Shown: positions 12,188-24,933, numbered from the stretch's first letter. The stretch: 64,000 nt of DNA from Buxus sempervirens (GCA_947561395.2 OX387182.1:35023949-35087948); one strand, 5' to 3'. Numbers and translations are program-made. Notes: a model not told the origin generated them from the sequence alone.

Positions 12188-12602
12188 TCATGATTATTAT
12201 ATACCCAAAATATCACACAAGCATGTTATCATATTGTACCAAAATAATTAATCATGCAACCATGCTCGAAAACCCCAAAAATACCCACTAAATTCCTAGA
12301 TTTCATGCTCATCATTTTCATGTTCAAAACATAATATTAAACCCCCAAATTAAAGCATGTTACAACAAAATCATGTTACAACAAAATCATGTTACAAGAT
12401 AGGGCCCCTCCCCCTAAACATGCTTCTAGAAACAATTCTAAGAATCAAATTTAAACATGTTTCTACCCCCATGAGCTTTTAACCAATAAATTATATTTTA
12501 AGGCACATCAAGCATGCTCAATAAAGACAAACAAAATAGCAAGCATTACAAATAAAACAAAACATGAACAAATACACAAATCAAGGCTTAAATCCACAAA
12601 GT
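12188..12602 (-). other. E1 leader next to the primer-binding site
   Basis: AT-rich non-coding sequence between solo LTR A2 and the E1 primer-binding site. No gene is seen. Confidence 0.5.
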
Positions 12603-12620
12603 CCCCAGCGAAATCGCCAA
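12603..12620 (-). promoter_or_regulatory. Primer-binding site of gypsy element E1
   Basis: On the minus strand this reads TTGGCGATTTCGCTGGGG, one base after the LTR end. The TGGCGA...CGCTGGGG pattern is the usual primer-binding site of Tat/Ogre-type plant Ty3/gypsy elements, where a host tRNA 3' end primes minus-strand DNA synthesis. I did not verify the tRNA identity. It fixes the orientation of E1 and its LTR boundary. Confidence 0.75.
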
Positions 12621-12621
12621 T

Positions 12622-14309
12622 TGTGAGACACGGAGGAAAAAATCAATTCAATGACTTTTTCTTAATCATCACACGGGCTCAATAAAAAAAAGGAGTCTCC
12701 ACCATTCCTTTTTAGGGCGTAAATGGACACCCAAAATAATCGAGTAAAATAAATAAATAATAAAAGAAAACAAATTAGAGTAAAAATAACTCTATTAAAA
12801 AATTAAACCAGAGATGGGTAAGGAAATTAGGTTATGAACAGGGGAAGGTGTTAGGCACCCCCATTCATCCACACAAGGTGGTTGCCAAGTATGGTTCATG
12901 TTTTTTTTAAAAAGGCTTGCTAATAGAAATCAAAACAAAAGTAAAAGGAAAAAAGAATGTATGGCTTTTTTTCAAGTGAATGATCCAATTAATTCTGGAT
13001 CCTTCTTATGAAAACAAAAGCCATTTCTTGGGCTTCATGATTGACTGAAATCAATATAAAGAAAACAAATCTAAAGTGAAAACCTAAAAAATCTAGCTTT
13101 AAGTTAAATCCTTAAAATCTAGGAATAATAAAAAAAAATTATTATTTTTACAAAATATTGAAGAATTGAATCTGAACAATCCAGGACACAGATCTAACCC
13201 AGATTTCTCATTAATAAAAAAATCTAAACCAAATACACCCACGTTGATGAAAAACATCAAAAGGGGAGAGCTTAGACCATAGGGTCTTCTCTCAAAGATC
13301 AAAAATAACTCAAAAACCACTTCATGAAACCCTAGAGATTACTGGAAGGCTTCTGATTTCAAATCTACCATATTGATCATGGCAGATCCAAGATCTTAGC
13401 CTAAATGACTAAAAACATCAAAAAACATATAAAAAAAAGGAGAAAAACAATGTAAAAAATCAAAATCTAGAAGGAAAAGGAGATCTAATGCTGTGAACAG
13501 CATTAGATCTATAGTATTCCTCCATATTTCATCAATAAATCATCACACAACCTAAACAAAATATTACAACTACATATTTCTAAGATTCCAGCATATGGGG
13601 GTCTGCCCTACTAATCCATTCCTGTCCTCCTTTCCCCTAGAACTCTCTTTACGTTTTACGGCTAGAGAAGATACTTGAGGTACTTGGATTAAAGGTTTGG
13701 GGTTACAATCACACACAGGCCTTATACTACAGAAAGGGAGAAGATTAGAACTATCCTAGAAATTAAATCTAGAAAATAAAAGGGGAGAAAAGCTTACTTG
13801 GACTTGAGAAAGCAAAGAGGCAAGGGTTCTCTTCTTCACTTGAAGCTCTTCCAATCTTCAATCTCCCAGCAATTCTTAGACACAATTTCCAGCCTTTAAA
13901 TTCTCAGCTCTAACTTCCAGCCCTTTGCTTGAGGAGAGGCCTCCTATTTATAAGCAAGAGCAAGGGCAGGGTGGTCCAAAGAGGTTCTAGAATGTTCCAA
14001 TTCAGTTTTAGAAACAAGAGTTAGAGTATATATGAGGGTAAAACGACCAAATGAAACCCTAGAGAGAGGAACAAAATAGTAACAAGGCTCAAAAACTGAG
14101 ATTTTACGAAAATGCCCAAAACACGCGTGTCCGCATTTGATTTGCGGACACACTTTGTCCGCATTTTATTTGCGGTCACGGCTCGTCCGCATATAAAATG
14201 CAGACAAAATAGGTTTGACCAATTTTTCATCTTTTTTGACCTGTTTCAAATCCAAATAAATATTTTTCTTTATATTTCTCATCTTGTAGTGCAATTTGGG
14301 GTGTCTACA
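12622..14309 (-). mobile_element. 5' LTR (family D) of gypsy element E1, 1688 bp
   Basis: On the minus strand it starts TGTAGACACCCCAAATTGCA and ends CGTGTCTCACA directly before the primer-binding site. The TATA box (TATAAATA on the minus strand) lies at 13945-13952. GTCCGCATTT palindromes lie at 14120-14210. Its right edge cuts the gag frame of the outer element E2 at 14310, showing that E1 inserted there. The partner duplication would be CTGAG (14310-14314), with its mate left of the window. Confidence 0.82.
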
Positions 14310-15152
14310 CTGAGTGGGCAAGACGTCCGTGTTAAATTTGAAGTGTTCGAGGAAGGTGCTTGCCAGATCATCCCAAGTCCTAATTCGGTTCCTGTCCAGA
14401 CTAGCGAACCACTTCTGTACTGATCCTGTCAGTGAGCGTTGGAAGAATTGGATCATGATCCTCTCATCACGTGCATACTGGCACATGTCTCCATAGTATG
14501 CCCTGAGGTGCGACAGGGAACAGCCACTCCCCTCGAATTTCATGAAGTCCAGACGCTTGAACTTCGGGGGAAGTTGCAGATTTGGAAAGAATCCCAACCT
14601 ATCTAGCATGGCTTCTCTCGGCACGGGGCCCTTGTTCATGATCTGTATTTGTTCCTTCAGTGCTTGCAAATCTACCTGCATCTGGGCTGTGACACTGGTC
14701 GCAACCTGCGCTCGGTACCATTCTTCTTCTTCATGCCCTATTCCTTGTGGCATTAGTTGTTGTTATGGAATAGCAGGGGGTGTCGGAATACTCAATGGCT
14801 ACTCTGGTTGTGGGACCAACTATTCTGTAGGCTGCAGGTTCATCTGTGGGATGGCAGGTGGTGGCTGCTTGGGCGGGACCGGCAATGGCTGAGGAGCCTG
14901 CTGTTGTGGTTGTGGAACCGGTGGTTGCAATGGAGGTACTGGCAACTCTGGTGGAGGTACCGGCAATTGCTGTTGTGGTTGTACAAACTGCGGTGGTGCT
15001 TATAGTCTTTCCATTTGTTTCATCATGGTTGCCAACATGGCCGTTACATTAGCCATTTGTTGGTTGAGACCAGCGATTACTGGATGGTCCTCTAGGTTCT
15101 CCTACTCCTGGGGTGGAGGCGGAGGTTGCTCTTGTTCCTCGGCAGGGTCCAT
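14310..15152 (-). pseudogene. Ty3/gypsy E2 gag, N-terminal part, cut by E1
   Basis: The start is ATG at 15152-15150 (MDPAEEQEQP). A proline/glutamine-rich N-terminus follows, then the retrotrans_gag core with KFKRLDFMKFEGSGC, YYGDMCQYA and FFQRSLTGS, and the frame runs into LTR D at 14309. Several in-frame stops sit in the N-terminal region (for example before ENLEDHP and before APPQ); the core from 14753 to 14310 is open. Block order matches the E1 gag at 5800-6390, but the sequences are clearly different copies. The rest of E2 should lie beyond the left side of E1. Confidence 0.82.
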
Positions 15153-16573
15153 CTGGAGTCCTCTTCCTGAACGCAGGAGGTACAGGCTGCGATTCGCAAT
15201 CTTGATACCTTGGGGGTAACAAAAAGACAGAAATTAGTATAAAGAATTCACATTGTATTGAAACATAATGCATGTTGATGCATGCCAATGCAAATTATTC
15301 ATGATCTTTTTTTTTTTTAATTTCTATACTTGATTGGATTGTGGAAACTACAAGAGTTGATCTCCATTTGATTGGATTCTGGAAACGCAAAGCGTTAATT
15401 TCCAAAGAATTGGTTTAGAGAATTTCGGAGAATTGATTAAGGACTTGGGGGTTGTGGAAACGCAAAGCGTTGATTTCCACAAGGGAACTTAAGAAGTTGA
15501 TTTCCTGATTATTTGATTTGAGTGTGGAGACTCGAAGAGTTGATCTCCAGAGCAGCGGAAACGCGAAGTTATTTCCACTCAACTTAGGGGATTGGGAAAC
15601 GCGAAGTGATTTCCTGGAGTAGTGGAAATACGAAGTGATCTCCACTAGGCCTTTGGGAAACACAAAATGATTTCCCGGAGCAGCAGAAACACGAAATGGC
15701 TTCTACTAAATTTTAAAGATTAGAAGCTAACATTTTGACATATTTGATCTTTCTTTTGACTTTAAATTTCTCTTTCTTCTCTTCTTTTTCTTTTCAATTT
15801 GACTGATGGCCATCAGTAAGGATCAGACTCATCCTTGATTTTCTTGATTCATTATTTTGGGCTGGGTCATAGACAATTGATTTCGCAAAATTTTCTGATT
15901 AGGCTAAAGCTGATTAACGCATTGGGAACTGAAGCCACTCATTGCCCCAAGGTAAACCTGATGTACACTCAGATACAGTTTTGATCTTGGGTGCCTTTAT
16001 GCATTTTTTTTTTAGAATGATTTGATCAAGTAGGCCTGTGCAGATGATATTGAAGTGTGTGCACTTGATGTATGAAAATGCATGCACAAAATTAAAGCAA
16101 AGGTTAAATGATATTACCATTCAAACCAAAAATCTCTACAATTAAAAGGTGTGTGCAGAGTCCTAAAAGGGTTGGTGTCCTGTAGGACACGACTCCTAGA
16201 CGTACTTGTGTATGGAAACACATCTGAGTCCCGATCAGCCTTCTTTCATATATTCTTTCATCTGCTTTTGGTGTTTGACCACAGCAAAAAAATTACAACT
16301 TGCCATCAAGGGTGAAATTTACATATTATTTACAAAATCTGCAAAAGATTCGCCTTTAGGGCTGTCGGGAGCCCAAAAGGAGGGTACAAATTTGCTTCAA
16401 GGCAGGTAGGCTGAATTCCTTGACCTAGGGTTTTATGCCCCTGTTCTGATCTAGCCTGCTTCTGTCTAATTTTCTGATCTGGCCGGCTTTCATCTGCTCA
16501 AAAGGCCAATTTGGAGTCAGAGTGCTCCCAACGGACTCAATGGGTCAAGGCCCACGGCTCACAGGACTCAATG
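15153..16573 (-). other. E2 leader with degenerate repeats
   Basis: Non-coding leader of E2 upstream of gag. A degenerate tandem array of GGAAACGCGAAG(T)GATTTCC-like units occupies about 15341-15715. The rest shows no gene. Confidence 0.55.
15341..15715. repeat. Degenerate tandem repeat, GGAAACGCGAAGTGATTTCC type
   Basis: About ten variants of a unit containing GGAAACGC(A/G)AAG and a TGATTTCC/TTGATCTCC tail occur at irregular spacing of roughly 30-60 bp. It is within the E2 leader, in a position comparable to the E1 leader arrays. Confidence 0.7.
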
Positions 16574-16957
16574 CATGGTGTGCGCACCGGATTTCGGTCG
16601 CACGACAAGGCGCACGCTTAACGACGCGTGCCTCGGGATTTGTTTGGAGTCGCCACTGCCTGATGGGGTGCAGGCAGACACCTGGGTGCCTAAGTTCTTC
16701 TATTAAGGCTTGGTCTGCGGCTTGAGATTCTAAGTAGGTTCTCGGTTGCGGTCTGGGGAAGTCCGTAGACACCCCAGTCCACCCCGTCAAGTGACGGGTC
16801 CCATAAGTTTCCCTGGTTTGAGTCAACTTTGGTCTCTCACTCACCCGATTCCTATTCCAGCATGCAATTTTGATTAAGTCTGGCGGGACCGCCAAAGTGG
16901 TGTGGGTCCCTTTACTTGATCTTATCTTTTTAATTAAGATGATCTGGGCCTGGTGGG

Positions 16958-16980
16958 GTGGGCCCCGTTGGAAGGCCCAC
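16958..16980. repeat. Conserved hairpin GTGGGCC-loop-GGCCCAC in LTR B1
   Basis: A 7-bp perfect inverted repeat around CCGTTGGAA. The same 23-bp motif recurs at 17456-17478, and variants occur at 20998-21020, 21239-21261, about 29491-29513 and 29738-29760: two per B-family LTR. Confidence 0.8.
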
Positions 16981-17654
16981 GGTATCCCTTGGTGGGCCAA
17001 GTGTGGCCCGCATGTTCCTTGGTGGGCCAAGTGTGGCCCTTTGGATTTTGGCTCACTTTGAATTGATTTTATTTTAGAGTTCAAGTTGGATTAGTTAAGT
17101 GGATTTCATGCCAAAAGTGGGCCGGGATTGCTTTGTGGGCCCCACAATTGGTTGCCAAGGGATTTTGATTTTATCTTTCTTATCTGTGCCAACACGGGCC
17201 AAGTACTGGGCTTGGGGCCCTTTACCTGGGCTTGGGCTTGAAAGCCGAAGGCTTCCTGACTTAGGGTTTGGAAACCCTAAGTTGGTCGGGTTCATGGGCT
17301 TAGTGGGCCCGATAGGGCCTACCCGTGGTCTCGGCCAAACCACATCCTACTTTAATCATGCATGGCCCAATTAGGGCGTGGGTGGGCCTCAAGTGGTCTG
17401 GCCCACTCAAATCTTTTATTATCTTAGTTAAGCATGAATGGGTTGGTCGGGCTTGGTGGGCCCCGTTGGAAGGCCCACCGGAAATCAATTTGGACCGGGT
17501 TGGTCCATGGCCCATGTTGGGTTTCCGGGTGACCCGGGAACCCTATTGGTTCATCCGGTTCGGTTTTGGAAATAAAACCCACATTCAGCAATAATCACAT
17601 AAGAAAATACACAAAATTGACACCCTATCAAGAAAATTTTGGCTCATTGTGCTG

Positions 17655-17800
17655 GGTCCAAGGGGAGGTACCCGGGGGGCCCTGTGGGCGAAGCGAAGCG
17701 GAGCCCACGGGGCGGGGTACCTCCCCGTACCAAGGTACGAGTTGGATGCGCAGCGAACAAAGGGGTAGGGGGTGCGGGGGGCTTCGCCCCCTGTGGTATG
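17655..17800. repeat. GC-rich inverted repeats inside LTR B1
   Basis: GGGGAGGTACCC...TGTGGGC on the left pairs with GCCCACGGGGCGGGGTACCTCCCC on the right, around a short CGAAGCGAAGCGGA loop. A second hairpin (GGGGGCTTCGCCCCC) lies near 17777-17792. No similar block is seen in the other B LTRs. Confidence 0.75.
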
Positions 17801-17856
17801 GTAAGGGGTATTTTTGGAATTTTCAAAAAAAAATGACAATTCGGCCTGTTTTGGAC

Positions 17857-17886
17857 CTGGCGCTCACCTCCTGAGGTGAGCGCCAG
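17857..17886. repeat. Perfect 14-bp inverted repeat, CTGGCGCTCACCTC
   Basis: Arms at 17857-17870 and 17873-17886 with a 2-bp centre. Related GGTGAGCGCCAG copies continue to about 18108. Confidence 0.9.
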
Positions 17887-19708
17887 GTGGGCGCCAGAAT
17901 CTGGGCGAAATTTCGACCTGGCGCTCACCCGATACCAGGTGAGCGCGAGCTGGGCGGGAGGTGAGCGCGAGATGGGCGGGAGGTGAGCACGAGATGGGCG
18001 CGAGAATTTCGCCTGTTTTTTGGTGGGCGCCAGCTCGGCGGGAAGTGACATGAAAGGGGCGCCCACCTCCTAGGTGAGCGCCAGGTGGGCGCCAGATGGG
18101 CGGCAGGTCCCTGCAATTTTCAACTCTCTGTTTTTTTGAGATCTCCCTCTCTGGCCGATTTTTTTCGGTCTGTAACTGTTCCACTAGCCTCCTAACATGC
18201 TCAGAACACCTCCCAACTAATTTTGGATTTAATCTAACTACATTTTATTTCAAGTTTTTTAAAACCTAGAAAACTTACAATGCAACCATGCATTCGAAAT
18301 ATTTCACGAATAACATGCACAGAACACTTCCCCGGGCTTCGACCACTCCCCAGAAGGCGCTTAAACTTGTATTGAAATTAACCTAATCTAACATATCGCA
18401 AACCGAACCACAAAATGACACATCCACAAATTAACAGTGAAGGGACAAGGGGGTTTATAATGGGGTACACGAGATGAAGAATTCATGGGGGAACAGGCTC
18501 CCCCTTTGAATCAGGCAAGCAATGACAAACCAGATATTACAGATGCACGGGAAGCTTGATTTGTATATATTTAACAAAAGAAAACGGAGAGCTCACCTTG
18601 GTTCTAGGTCTCTGTAGAGTAGGCCGGAGGGTTCCTTGGAGCCACCGAGCAGCTGCCGGAGCACCAACAACGAAATCCTCTTCGGGTTTGATGAGGAGGA
18701 AGAGGAAGGGAGGGAAGGAGTGTGTCTGGTCTTTTCTTCAAAATCCCGAACCCAGAAAATGCCCAACCGGAACTCTCCCACCAAAACTTCTCCAAACCCG
18801 AAATCAGCCAACCTCACCAAAATTTTCCAACCCCCTGGCGTGAAACCCTGCGCGGCTTATATAGGCAAAGGAAATGGGGTGCCGCTCACCTTGGCGCCCA
18901 GCTCAAGGTGAGCGCATACCCCCTGCCACGTTCGCGCGAGCGACCGAATCATTTCAAAATAATAAATGCCGCCGCTCGTTTGTTTTTAAAATCTGAAAAT
19001 TAGGATATGGTCCCTGGGATATTTAGGTTTAATATTATTTTATTCAGATATTTTCAAATACTTTCAGATTGGTCCCTGGGATATTTTGAATGTTTGGATA
19101 TTTATGGATTTGATCCCCGAGATATTTTTCTGCGCAACTCGCCACGTGTGCAGCTTTTTGCCACGTGCGCAGTTCGCCGGTTTTGCTGCTCGGGAACTTC
19201 GCCAGCTCATATTTTCTTCATCCGGGCTCCGATCTGGGCAAACTTAGTTTCATTAGAATCTTATCGGAGCCCTCCATCCCATGACCTAGGGGTAGGCCTC
19301 CGGATCGGATTTTAGCAGAAAGTCAACTTTTGGCTCCGCGCAAGTTTGACCGCCCGCAGAACCTTCATCCGGACCCCGATTCCAGCAAACTCAGTTGCGT
19401 TGGAACCGTGTCGAGATTCTCTATCCAATGATATGGGGCTAAGCACTTGGCACGGAATTCGAGGAAAAGTCAACTTTCGGCTCTCCCTTAAGTTTGACTG
19501 CCCGCCGAACCTTCATCCGGACTCCGATTCCAACAAACTCAGTTGCGTTAGACTCGTGTCGGGATTCTCTATCCATTGATATAAAACAAGGTGGCCAAAT
19601 ATCACTTAATGAAAAAGTCAACTTTTTGTCCCCTCGGGGTTTGACTTTCTGCCAGGGTTTTCATTTTCAGCAATTTCAGGGGTGCAAAAATAAGGTGCTT
19701 ACACATGG

Positions 19709-20602
19709 ATTTGGGGTAGCTCCCCTGATTAAGATTTGGGTAGCATCCTAAATTAGGGCTAAGACAGCCCATGGGCTAAGGTTTACTCAATTTGATGCAA
19801 AAGAGCGGAGGTAGCTGCCCCTAATGGACTCTTGGGTTTTAAGTTAATTTTATCCTTCTTTATTCCCATCATTCACATCATATTCACAGCATGAAGGTTT
19901 ATTCATAAGCAATAGGTAGGGAAAGGGTACCCAGCCCGAGACATTTGCCTACAAGGGTCTAAGCCAAGTACTATACCCTCGCGTACCACGACAAGAAACC
20001 AGTGGCGCTAAGGGATCTAGAAACCTGGGGAGATGGGTTTACCCTGCTTTCCCTAGCAAGCCACGGGAACGTAGGGCTAATACCATCCCAAAAATAAGTT
20101 TATCGAAACAAAAGGGTGCCTGCTAAAGGGGTCTAGGTTTTGGTAAAGAAGAGCATTCACAAAGGCATTCAAGTCGGATCACCCACGCAATCTCCCTCGT
20201 GCGTGTCACCCCACGCAGTTATTATTGTTAAAATGAAACTTATCCACGGTGTGGTGGGTGCCTATGTGTGCAGTTGGGCAGAGTGCTGTATCTAATCGGG
20301 TGAGCTTTTGGATATTCAGGTGGTATAGGGTTCCTTACTGTCCTTTTATAGTGAAGTGTAGAATTGGCACATAATACGATGTTCCGGGAGAGTCCCGAGG
20401 TAAGTAGAGGGGTCACAATGGTCCCGCTTAAAACCCACAATCCTTAGGTTATTATTTCGTCCTTTACGACAGGACTCCCCAGAATACTCAATTACGTGTA
20501 TTCCGTATTTCACTAAGGTTAGCCAGCAAGTACTGCCTAAACCGATCTATATCCACCTAAGTTGACTCATTTGAACCAGGGTCCGACTGGGTTGAGAGAT
20601 AT
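19709..20602 (-). other. E2 leader, primer-binding-site side
   Basis: Non-coding leader of E2 between its primer-binding site and solo LTR B1. No conserved coding frame is present. Confidence 0.55.
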
Positions 20603-20620
20603 CCCCAGCGTAGTCGCCAA
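20603..20620 (-). promoter_or_regulatory. Primer-binding site of gypsy element E2
   Basis: The minus strand reads TTGGCGACTACGCTGGGG two bases after the LTR end. It is the same class as the E1 site at 12603-12620 and marks the E2 LTR/leader junction. Confidence 0.78.
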
Positions 20621-21756
20621 GCTGTGCCTACATAATTTTCGCACGACGAGACGCATGCAGGAATGCGTGCCTTAGGAAAATCAAAGTCGTCACTGCCTGA
20701 TGGGGTACAGGCAGACACCAGGGTACCTATCCAGTTATAATTTGATTGGTCTGCGGCTTTCTAGAGACTTTGGTTAAGTTATCGGTTACGTCTAGGGAAG
20801 TCCGAAGACACCCTGACCCGCCCCGTCAATCTGACGAGTCCCTCGGGTCTCCCTGGTTCAAGTCAACTTGGTCTCACCTTTTCCTAGTCCAGTATGCTTG
20901 TTTATTTGGTCTGAGTGGGGACCATTGAAGGTATTGATCCCCTTTGTTTTAATTGATTTTTATCTTTTTCATCTTTTTTTTATGAGGTGGGTCGGATATG
21001 GGCCCTGTTAGAAGGCCCATTGGATACCAAATTAGGCTTTAATCAAGCCCAAGGTCCATTTGGGTTATTGGGTAACCCTTTTTGGATTTGGCTTTTTGAT
21101 TTTGGATTTAATTATATTTACAAAAATTAGTGAGTTAAAGCTTTTAAGGCCCATTGGGCTTGGATTTGGCCCAGGGGCGGATAACCAAGTGGCCTTGGAC
21201 CCCTTATCAAAATGGGCCTTGGTTAGGCTAGACTAGGTGTGGGCCCCATTGGAAGGCCCACGATGCCTTTTTGGGACCCCGGTGGGCCCAGGTCTCAAAA
21301 ATGGGTTTGGGTTGACCTAGAAGCCCAATTGGTTCAATATAGTAGAAATCTAGTCGGGTCGGATGGATCCGGGTCAAGAAAATGGATCTTAAAGCTTACT
21401 AGGTCTGACCGCATATCATATGCGGATCAAGCCTGACCGCACATATAGTGCGGTCAAGGCTGATCCGCACATAAAGTTCAGTCGGGTCTAATCCGCATAT
21501 GGAATGCGGATCCAACCCGAAATCCCAAAAAAAACCAGAATCTCGCTGGGTTTCAGCTCGCCAGCTTCCCTAGGATGCTCACAACCTGCTGTGAGTTCCG
21601 GAGTTGACTCACAATGGTTCGGATTCTCATTCTTGGCTCAAAAGTCTATCTTCATGGGGTTTTCCTAACAAGGAAGAAGATAGGAAGCTTAGGAGCTTCT
21701 CTTGTCTTCTGGAGTTGATTCTTGAGGTCTGTAGTGGGGACTCTTGAAGTCCCCAC

Positions 21757-24700
21757 TATAACGCCCCGAATCCGGGTATTTTTTTTTTTTTGACTCGGAT
21801 CAAGGCATTAGCTTGTGATACATTACAATCAATTCAAATATAAGGAAATAAAGAACTAAGATTTATCAGAGTGCTAGAAAGCTTAAATCATTTATTAGAA
21901 ACTGAATCATCCTATTACATTAATTAATCAAATGAAAGGCAACTACAAATTTAACTAACTCATAAATCCTTCTAGATCACCTACTATTAATCCAAGAGGA
22001 TAAATACAACTATATAAAATGTCCTACACTAGTCTTCAGGATTTTCTAGACTTCAACCCACTATCAGTCTAACCCATGGCGTCCTCTCCAAGATGACCTG
22101 AAAAATAGAATATAAAGTAGGGGTGAGATACAAATATCTCAGTAGGTAACACTATGCATGTACAAAACAATTTATATAGATAGGGAAAATAACGGTGGTT
22201 TCATGCTCGGTAAAATAATCGAGTAATCACAGTCGGTAAGGTAAACGATTAATCACAATATAAAATCATTCTCAAAACAGTGCTCTAAATAAAGAAAGTT
22301 TATTATGTAAATTTCATTTCAATTATTAGAACAATGTATTATAAGTCATAAGTACCTGGTTTCAATTTATTTTATTTTGTATTTCATTAAAAACAATTTA
22401 ACCCTTATTTCATAATTCCATAATATTCAATTTTTAACAATTTAAACTAAGTCTTAGCAGTTCTGTACAATTATGACTTTTAAGCATTTCATTTAAGTAA
22501 ACAATCTCGTTAGATATGTCTAAATCGATCAATCAATCTCAGAATCAATCATATAATCAATAGTAGAAGTCCACCTTCAGGTAATAGCCTACCTCTGCCG
22601 CAGGACGTAAACACATAGTACCCACACTACTTCGGAGGAGAATGCACATCTCTACGACTACAGGTATCCTCTGCAGGAGATAGCATAACTCTATCGCAAG
22701 ATGTGAACACATAGCATCTACCTCTACCGCAAGAGATAGCTTCCTCACCTTTCAGTAGTAACTCACACACCCATCCCCCATGTGGGATGCAATCACGCAT
22801 AATTACATCCCCTTCACATGAGGTACCTCTCCTGTAGGATGCAATCCATTGGAAATACATTTACCCCACATGAGGAAATATGTCTCTCCCGTAGGAGGTA
22901 ATGTCTCCGCCACCAAGCAGGTATCTCCGCCACCAAGCAGGTATCTCCGCCACCAAGCGGGTAATGTCTCCGCCACCAAGCGGGTTATCTCTTCCACCAA
23001 GCAGGTTGGGTCTCCGCCACCAAGCGGGTTAGGGTCTCCGCCACCAAGCGGGTTGGGTCTCCACCACAAGCGGGTTATCTCTGCCACCAAGCAGGTTGGG
23101 TCTCCATCACCAAACGGATTAGGGTCTCCGCCACCAAGCGGGTTAAGGTCTCCGTCACCAAACGGGTTATAATCTCTGCCACCAAGCAGGTAATATACAA
23201 TACATCTCTGCCACCAAACAGGTTATCAATAAAACTGGTCACCAAGCCAATACACATAATTCTCAATTCCATTATTATTTATAGCATATTAGGTTCATGT
23301 TTAGTTGGAAATTCAAAGTCTGGTTCTAAACAGTTCCTCAGTTTATTATAATATTTTGTTCAGTACATTTAAATAAGTTTAGCGTGACATCCTGATTTAG
23401 TGTTAGACAGATATTTAATTACACCAGAAATTGAACGCATAACACGTACGCTAGAGTGTGGGTCTAATAATGTATTATTATAAAAGAAATTTATTTGTTT
23501 AATACGGTACCTAGGTGGTTTTTAAAGTAATAGGTTTTAATTGAGGTTTGGTTAAAGATTTCAAAAGTTATTAAGGTTCGGTATTAGTCAATAAAGTTTA
23601 ATAAGAATTATTACATTTTAGTACTAGTCAATAAAGTTAAAATAGAAGTTATTGCAATTTGGTGTTGTTCACTAAAATTTAATAAAAGTTATTGGAAAAT
23701 AGGCTTGTAATCATTACAAGCGTTAAATTCCTATTTTACATTGATCGCCTAGGATCTCTGAGCAGGTCGGCGCTCATAGGCGACAACGCGTTTCGCAAAT
23801 GCGTGTTTTGTTTTAAATAAAACAAGCGCTGAGCGACTGTCAGTCAGCGATCACGGGCGCTCAAAATATTTCAACTAACGCCGAACAGCGCCGAGGAGCG
23901 CTGAGTACAGGCATGCTCGGCGCTCTAACCAAAACGACGAACCGAGTTTCTAAAAATCATTTTTTTGTATTCTAATCGCTTCTAACATTCATATAAAATT
24001 AATATCAAACAATATACGTATATTTACAACATAAAAGATCATGCAACTCGAATTGAATAATCCCATAGATACAAAACAAGCGTTAAAACGAAGTACTACC
24101 TACCTCTGTTCGCTCAAGATCCTTTCTTCTTCCAACCAACGACTTCCTCTCCTCTTCGCAGGCAAGAGACACTCCGGGAATGATGAGAAACCAGAGATAC
24201 ATTCTCTTCCTCCTTCTTCTTCTCCTCTCGATCTCTCTCTCTCTCTTTCGTTATTCTTCCCTTCAGCCGTCAAAACCCAAAACAAGACATACAATCAACC
24301 CCAAATTAAAACCCTATTTTATTCTCATTTGATCCCATGCATCTCCCTATGATCATGTTCCATACTTTCCACCCATTAGACTTAATAAGGACCGTTAATC
24401 CATACTTAACTCGATATCTCGCGATCCAACGGTTAGATCTGCGTCAAACTTCAGATCTCCTCTATTAGTGTGATCATCTATAATTTTAATTAAAAATCCC
24501 TCAATAAAATTCCCAAATCCTCAACTTATGGCTCCAAATCAAACATAATTACAATTATGCCCTTATTCTACTTATTAAGCTTTAAATGTCATCGTTAATA
24601 GGCAATCTAGCCCCAGCTTAATTCTATCATTATTTCTCAAGTCTAATAATATTAATTTAATTAAGGTGTTTAATTATCTACCAATAATTAATGTGAATTG

Positions 24701-24933
24701 ACCAAAATACCCTTCTCTTGATATTTTCACATCTACGCATTCAATTTCTTCCAAAATTTCCAAATTTATTCTCTTTGTCATTATTAGTCCGTTATACATC
24801 CCGAACGAATTATAAGTACCCCAAATCATTCCTTTATATTAAATCCCCAATTTATTTTGACAAATTCATTGACACTCCAAATATTTGTATTAAATTTTTA
24901 TTTATTTATTTACTGAAAATTCGGGGTTTTACA
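21757..24933 (-). mobile_element. Solo LTR A3, 3177 bp, TSD CCCAC
   Basis: On the plus strand it runs TATAACGCCCCGAATCCGGG... to ...GAAAATTCGGGGTTTTACA, flanked by CCCAC at 21752-21756 and 24934-24938. The minus-strand start TGTAAAACCCCGAATTTTC is identical to the start of A1. The terminal TG on the left has become TA, a likely C-to-T change on the other strand. It contains the CCACCAAGC minisatellite and a GGCGCT cluster at 23745-23935. Confidence 0.9.
22904..23226. repeat. Minisatellite TCTCCGCCACCAAGCGGGT, 20-24 bp, about 14 units
   Basis: Units begin TCTCCGCCACCAAGC(A/G)GG and differ in a variable TTA/TTGGG/TTAGGG tail, giving a 20-24 bp period. Repetitive reading frames on both strands across it are by-products. 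It lies within solo LTR A3. Confidence 0.9.

Larger units (their letters stand above)
16579..19703 (-). mobile_element. Solo LTR B1, 3125 bp, TSD CATGG
   Basis: On the plus strand it runs TGTGCGCACCGG... to ...AATAAGGTGCTTACA, flanked by CATGG at 16574-16578 and 19704-19708. On the minus strand it therefore starts TGTAAGCACC. The TATA box (CTATATAA, minus strand) lies at 18857-18864. It inserted into the E2 leader. Near its left end it shares CGTGCCT...TGCCTGATGGGGT.CAGGCAGACACC with the other B LTRs at 20660-20730 and 29170-29230. Unlike them it carries a GC-rich hairpin block at 17655-17800. Confidence 0.9.

Noticed and set aside
14542..15219. Plus-strand tryptophan- and glycine-rich open frames
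   Set aside because: They are antisense shadows of the proline/glutamine-rich E2 gag on the minus strand.
17639..18184. Several 60-140 codon frames rich in Ala, Pro and Arg
   Set aside because: They fall in the GC-rich hairpin and GGCGCT cluster of LTR B1 and show no conserved domain.
22904..23226. Possible CRISPR-like array
   Set aside because: Units of 20-24 bp are adjacent with only 2-6 variable bases, no unique spacers, in a plant LTR.
22803..23272. Proline/serine- or glycine-rich reading frames on both strands
   Set aside because: They are translations of the CCACCAAGC minisatellite inside solo LTR A3.
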